A stretch of DNA of 5,482 nucleotides, taken from positions 1 to 5,482 of the forward strand of contig JAQWZS010000140.1 of the NCBI GenBank assembly GCA_029253325.1. The letters run 5' to 3'. The notes under the pieces were generated by a model. The model ran no database searches. It saw only the letters and a program-made list of their open reading frames with translations, and was not told where the DNA came from. The DNA is from Bacteroidia bacterium. Lineage in GTDB: Bacteria; Bacteroidota; Bacteroidia; NS11-12g; UBA9320. Numbering within the stretch: the first letter of the stretch is position 1; each line of letters begins with the position of its first letter. Positions 5,035-5,482 of this stretch are shown piece after piece. The translations under genes were made by a program, and so were the position numbers.

Positions 5035-5482
5035 ATGTTAACGATAATCAAAAATCCTGTCAAATTACTACTCGTATTATTTGGCCTTTTCTTCTTTAAT
5101 AATTCTCAAGCCTACAAAAACAACCTTACCAGACCAATAGATGGCGTTGAGGGAACGGACGAATTAATCAAGCAAGGAAGTGAACTATTTTCAGCTAACT
5201 GTGCATCATGCCATGCCTTAAAAGGTAAAGTTGTAGGTCCAGCACTTGAAGGTGTAATAGACAAATATGAGGAAGACTACGCTTGGTTAAACGCTTGGAT
5301 TAAAAATAGTCAAAAATTAGTCAAATCAGGAGATGAAAGAGCTGTTGCTATTTACAATGAATACAATGGGCAAGCCATGAATATCTTTGAAAATCTTAAA
5401 GATGAGGAAATTACATCGATTCTTATGTGGATTGATAATGGTGGTGATGGTGACAGCCCAGTTGCCAGCACAGAGGGTGGTT
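5035..5482 (+). CDS. Exported c-type cytochrome, probable N-terminus of ActA of alternative complex III (3' end outside window)
   Basis: The open frame runs from ATG 5035 to the window end without a stop, 149 residues. An in-frame TAG lies directly before the ATG, so the start cannot be further upstream. Residues 1-26 form a signal peptide: lysines at 6 and 10, a hydrophobic core LLLVLFGLFFF (11-21), and a likely cleavage after SQA. A class I cytochrome c domain follows (about 42-136): LFSANCASCHALKGK with the haem site CASCH at 56-60, VGPALEGV (67-74), WLNAWIKNSQKLVKSGD (84-100), a possible axial methionine M115 in GQAMNIF, and LKDEEITSILMWI (121-133). The tail DGDSPVASTEGG looks like a linker to a further domain. 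The arrangement resembles Bacteroidota ActA, the multihaem subunit of the quinol:electron-acceptor oxidoreductase alternative complex III, which works in the periplasm. This assignment needs the downstream sequence, and a simple monohaem cytochrome remains possible. Confidence 0.88.
   Translation, partial: MLTIIKNPVKLLLVLFGLFFFNNSQAYKNNLTRPIDGVEGTDELIKQGSELFSANCASCHALKGKVVGPALEGVIDKYEEDYAWLNAWIKNSQKLVKSGDERAVAIYNEYNGQAMNIFENLKDEEITSILMWIDNGGDGDSPVASTEGG

Noticed and set aside
1..5482. Hidden mobile element, CRISPR array, toxin-antitoxin or defence system
   Set aside because: No transposase, integrase, regularly spaced direct repeats or terminal inverted repeats were seen, and nearly all sequence is explained by recognisable housekeeping genes with uniform base composition.

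Overview
The window is a dense, all plus-strand, AT-rich stretch (roughly one third G+C by eye) from a member of the Bacteroidota. The evidence is the gene order nusB - DUF1573 lipoprotein - yajC - coaE, the enlarged NusB typical of that phylum, the general lack of Shine-Dalgarno sequences before start codons, intergenic matches to the Bacteroidota -7 promoter motif TAnnTTTG, and the start of a cytochrome that resembles ActA of alternative complex III. An aerobic, free-living Cytophagales- or Flavobacteriia-like organism fits best. The exact family cannot be decided from the sequence.

Layout: positions 1-912 hold the 3' part of nusB, with only about ten codons missing upstream. After a 45-bp gap containing a candidate promoter comes a tight block: DUF1573 lipoprotein (958-1395), yajC (1397-1672), coaE (1682-2305) and a PyrR-like phosphoribosyltransferase (2310-2807), with gaps of 1, 9 and 4 bp. 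A 59-bp AT-rich spacer with two perfect palindromes precedes dapD, whose start is best placed at the ATG at 2867. dapD runs without a gap (TAAATG) into a GT4-type glycosyltransferase (3689-4747). The 287-bp intergenic region that follows (4748-5034) contains a strong rho-independent terminator (4853-4882) and then a promoter candidate (4967-4997) for a new transcription unit. That unit opens with an exported c-type cytochrome, cut by the window end.

Functionally this is mostly housekeeping: transcription antitermination and rRNA synthesis (NusB), protein export (YajC), the last step of coenzyme A synthesis (CoaE), nucleotide salvage or regulation (PRTase), the succinylase step of lysine/meso-diaminopimelate synthesis (DapD), surface or envelope glycan synthesis (glycosyltransferase), and the start of a respiratory-chain locus (cytochrome c). 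I see no mobile element, CRISPR array, tRNA, rRNA, phage or defence gene, and nothing that clearly forms an undescribed system. The points worth a second look are modest: the NusB insertion, the unassigned role of the PyrR-like protein, the palindromes and start choice at dapD, the placement of promoter motifs, and the apparent absence of a YbbR gene between yajC and coaE.
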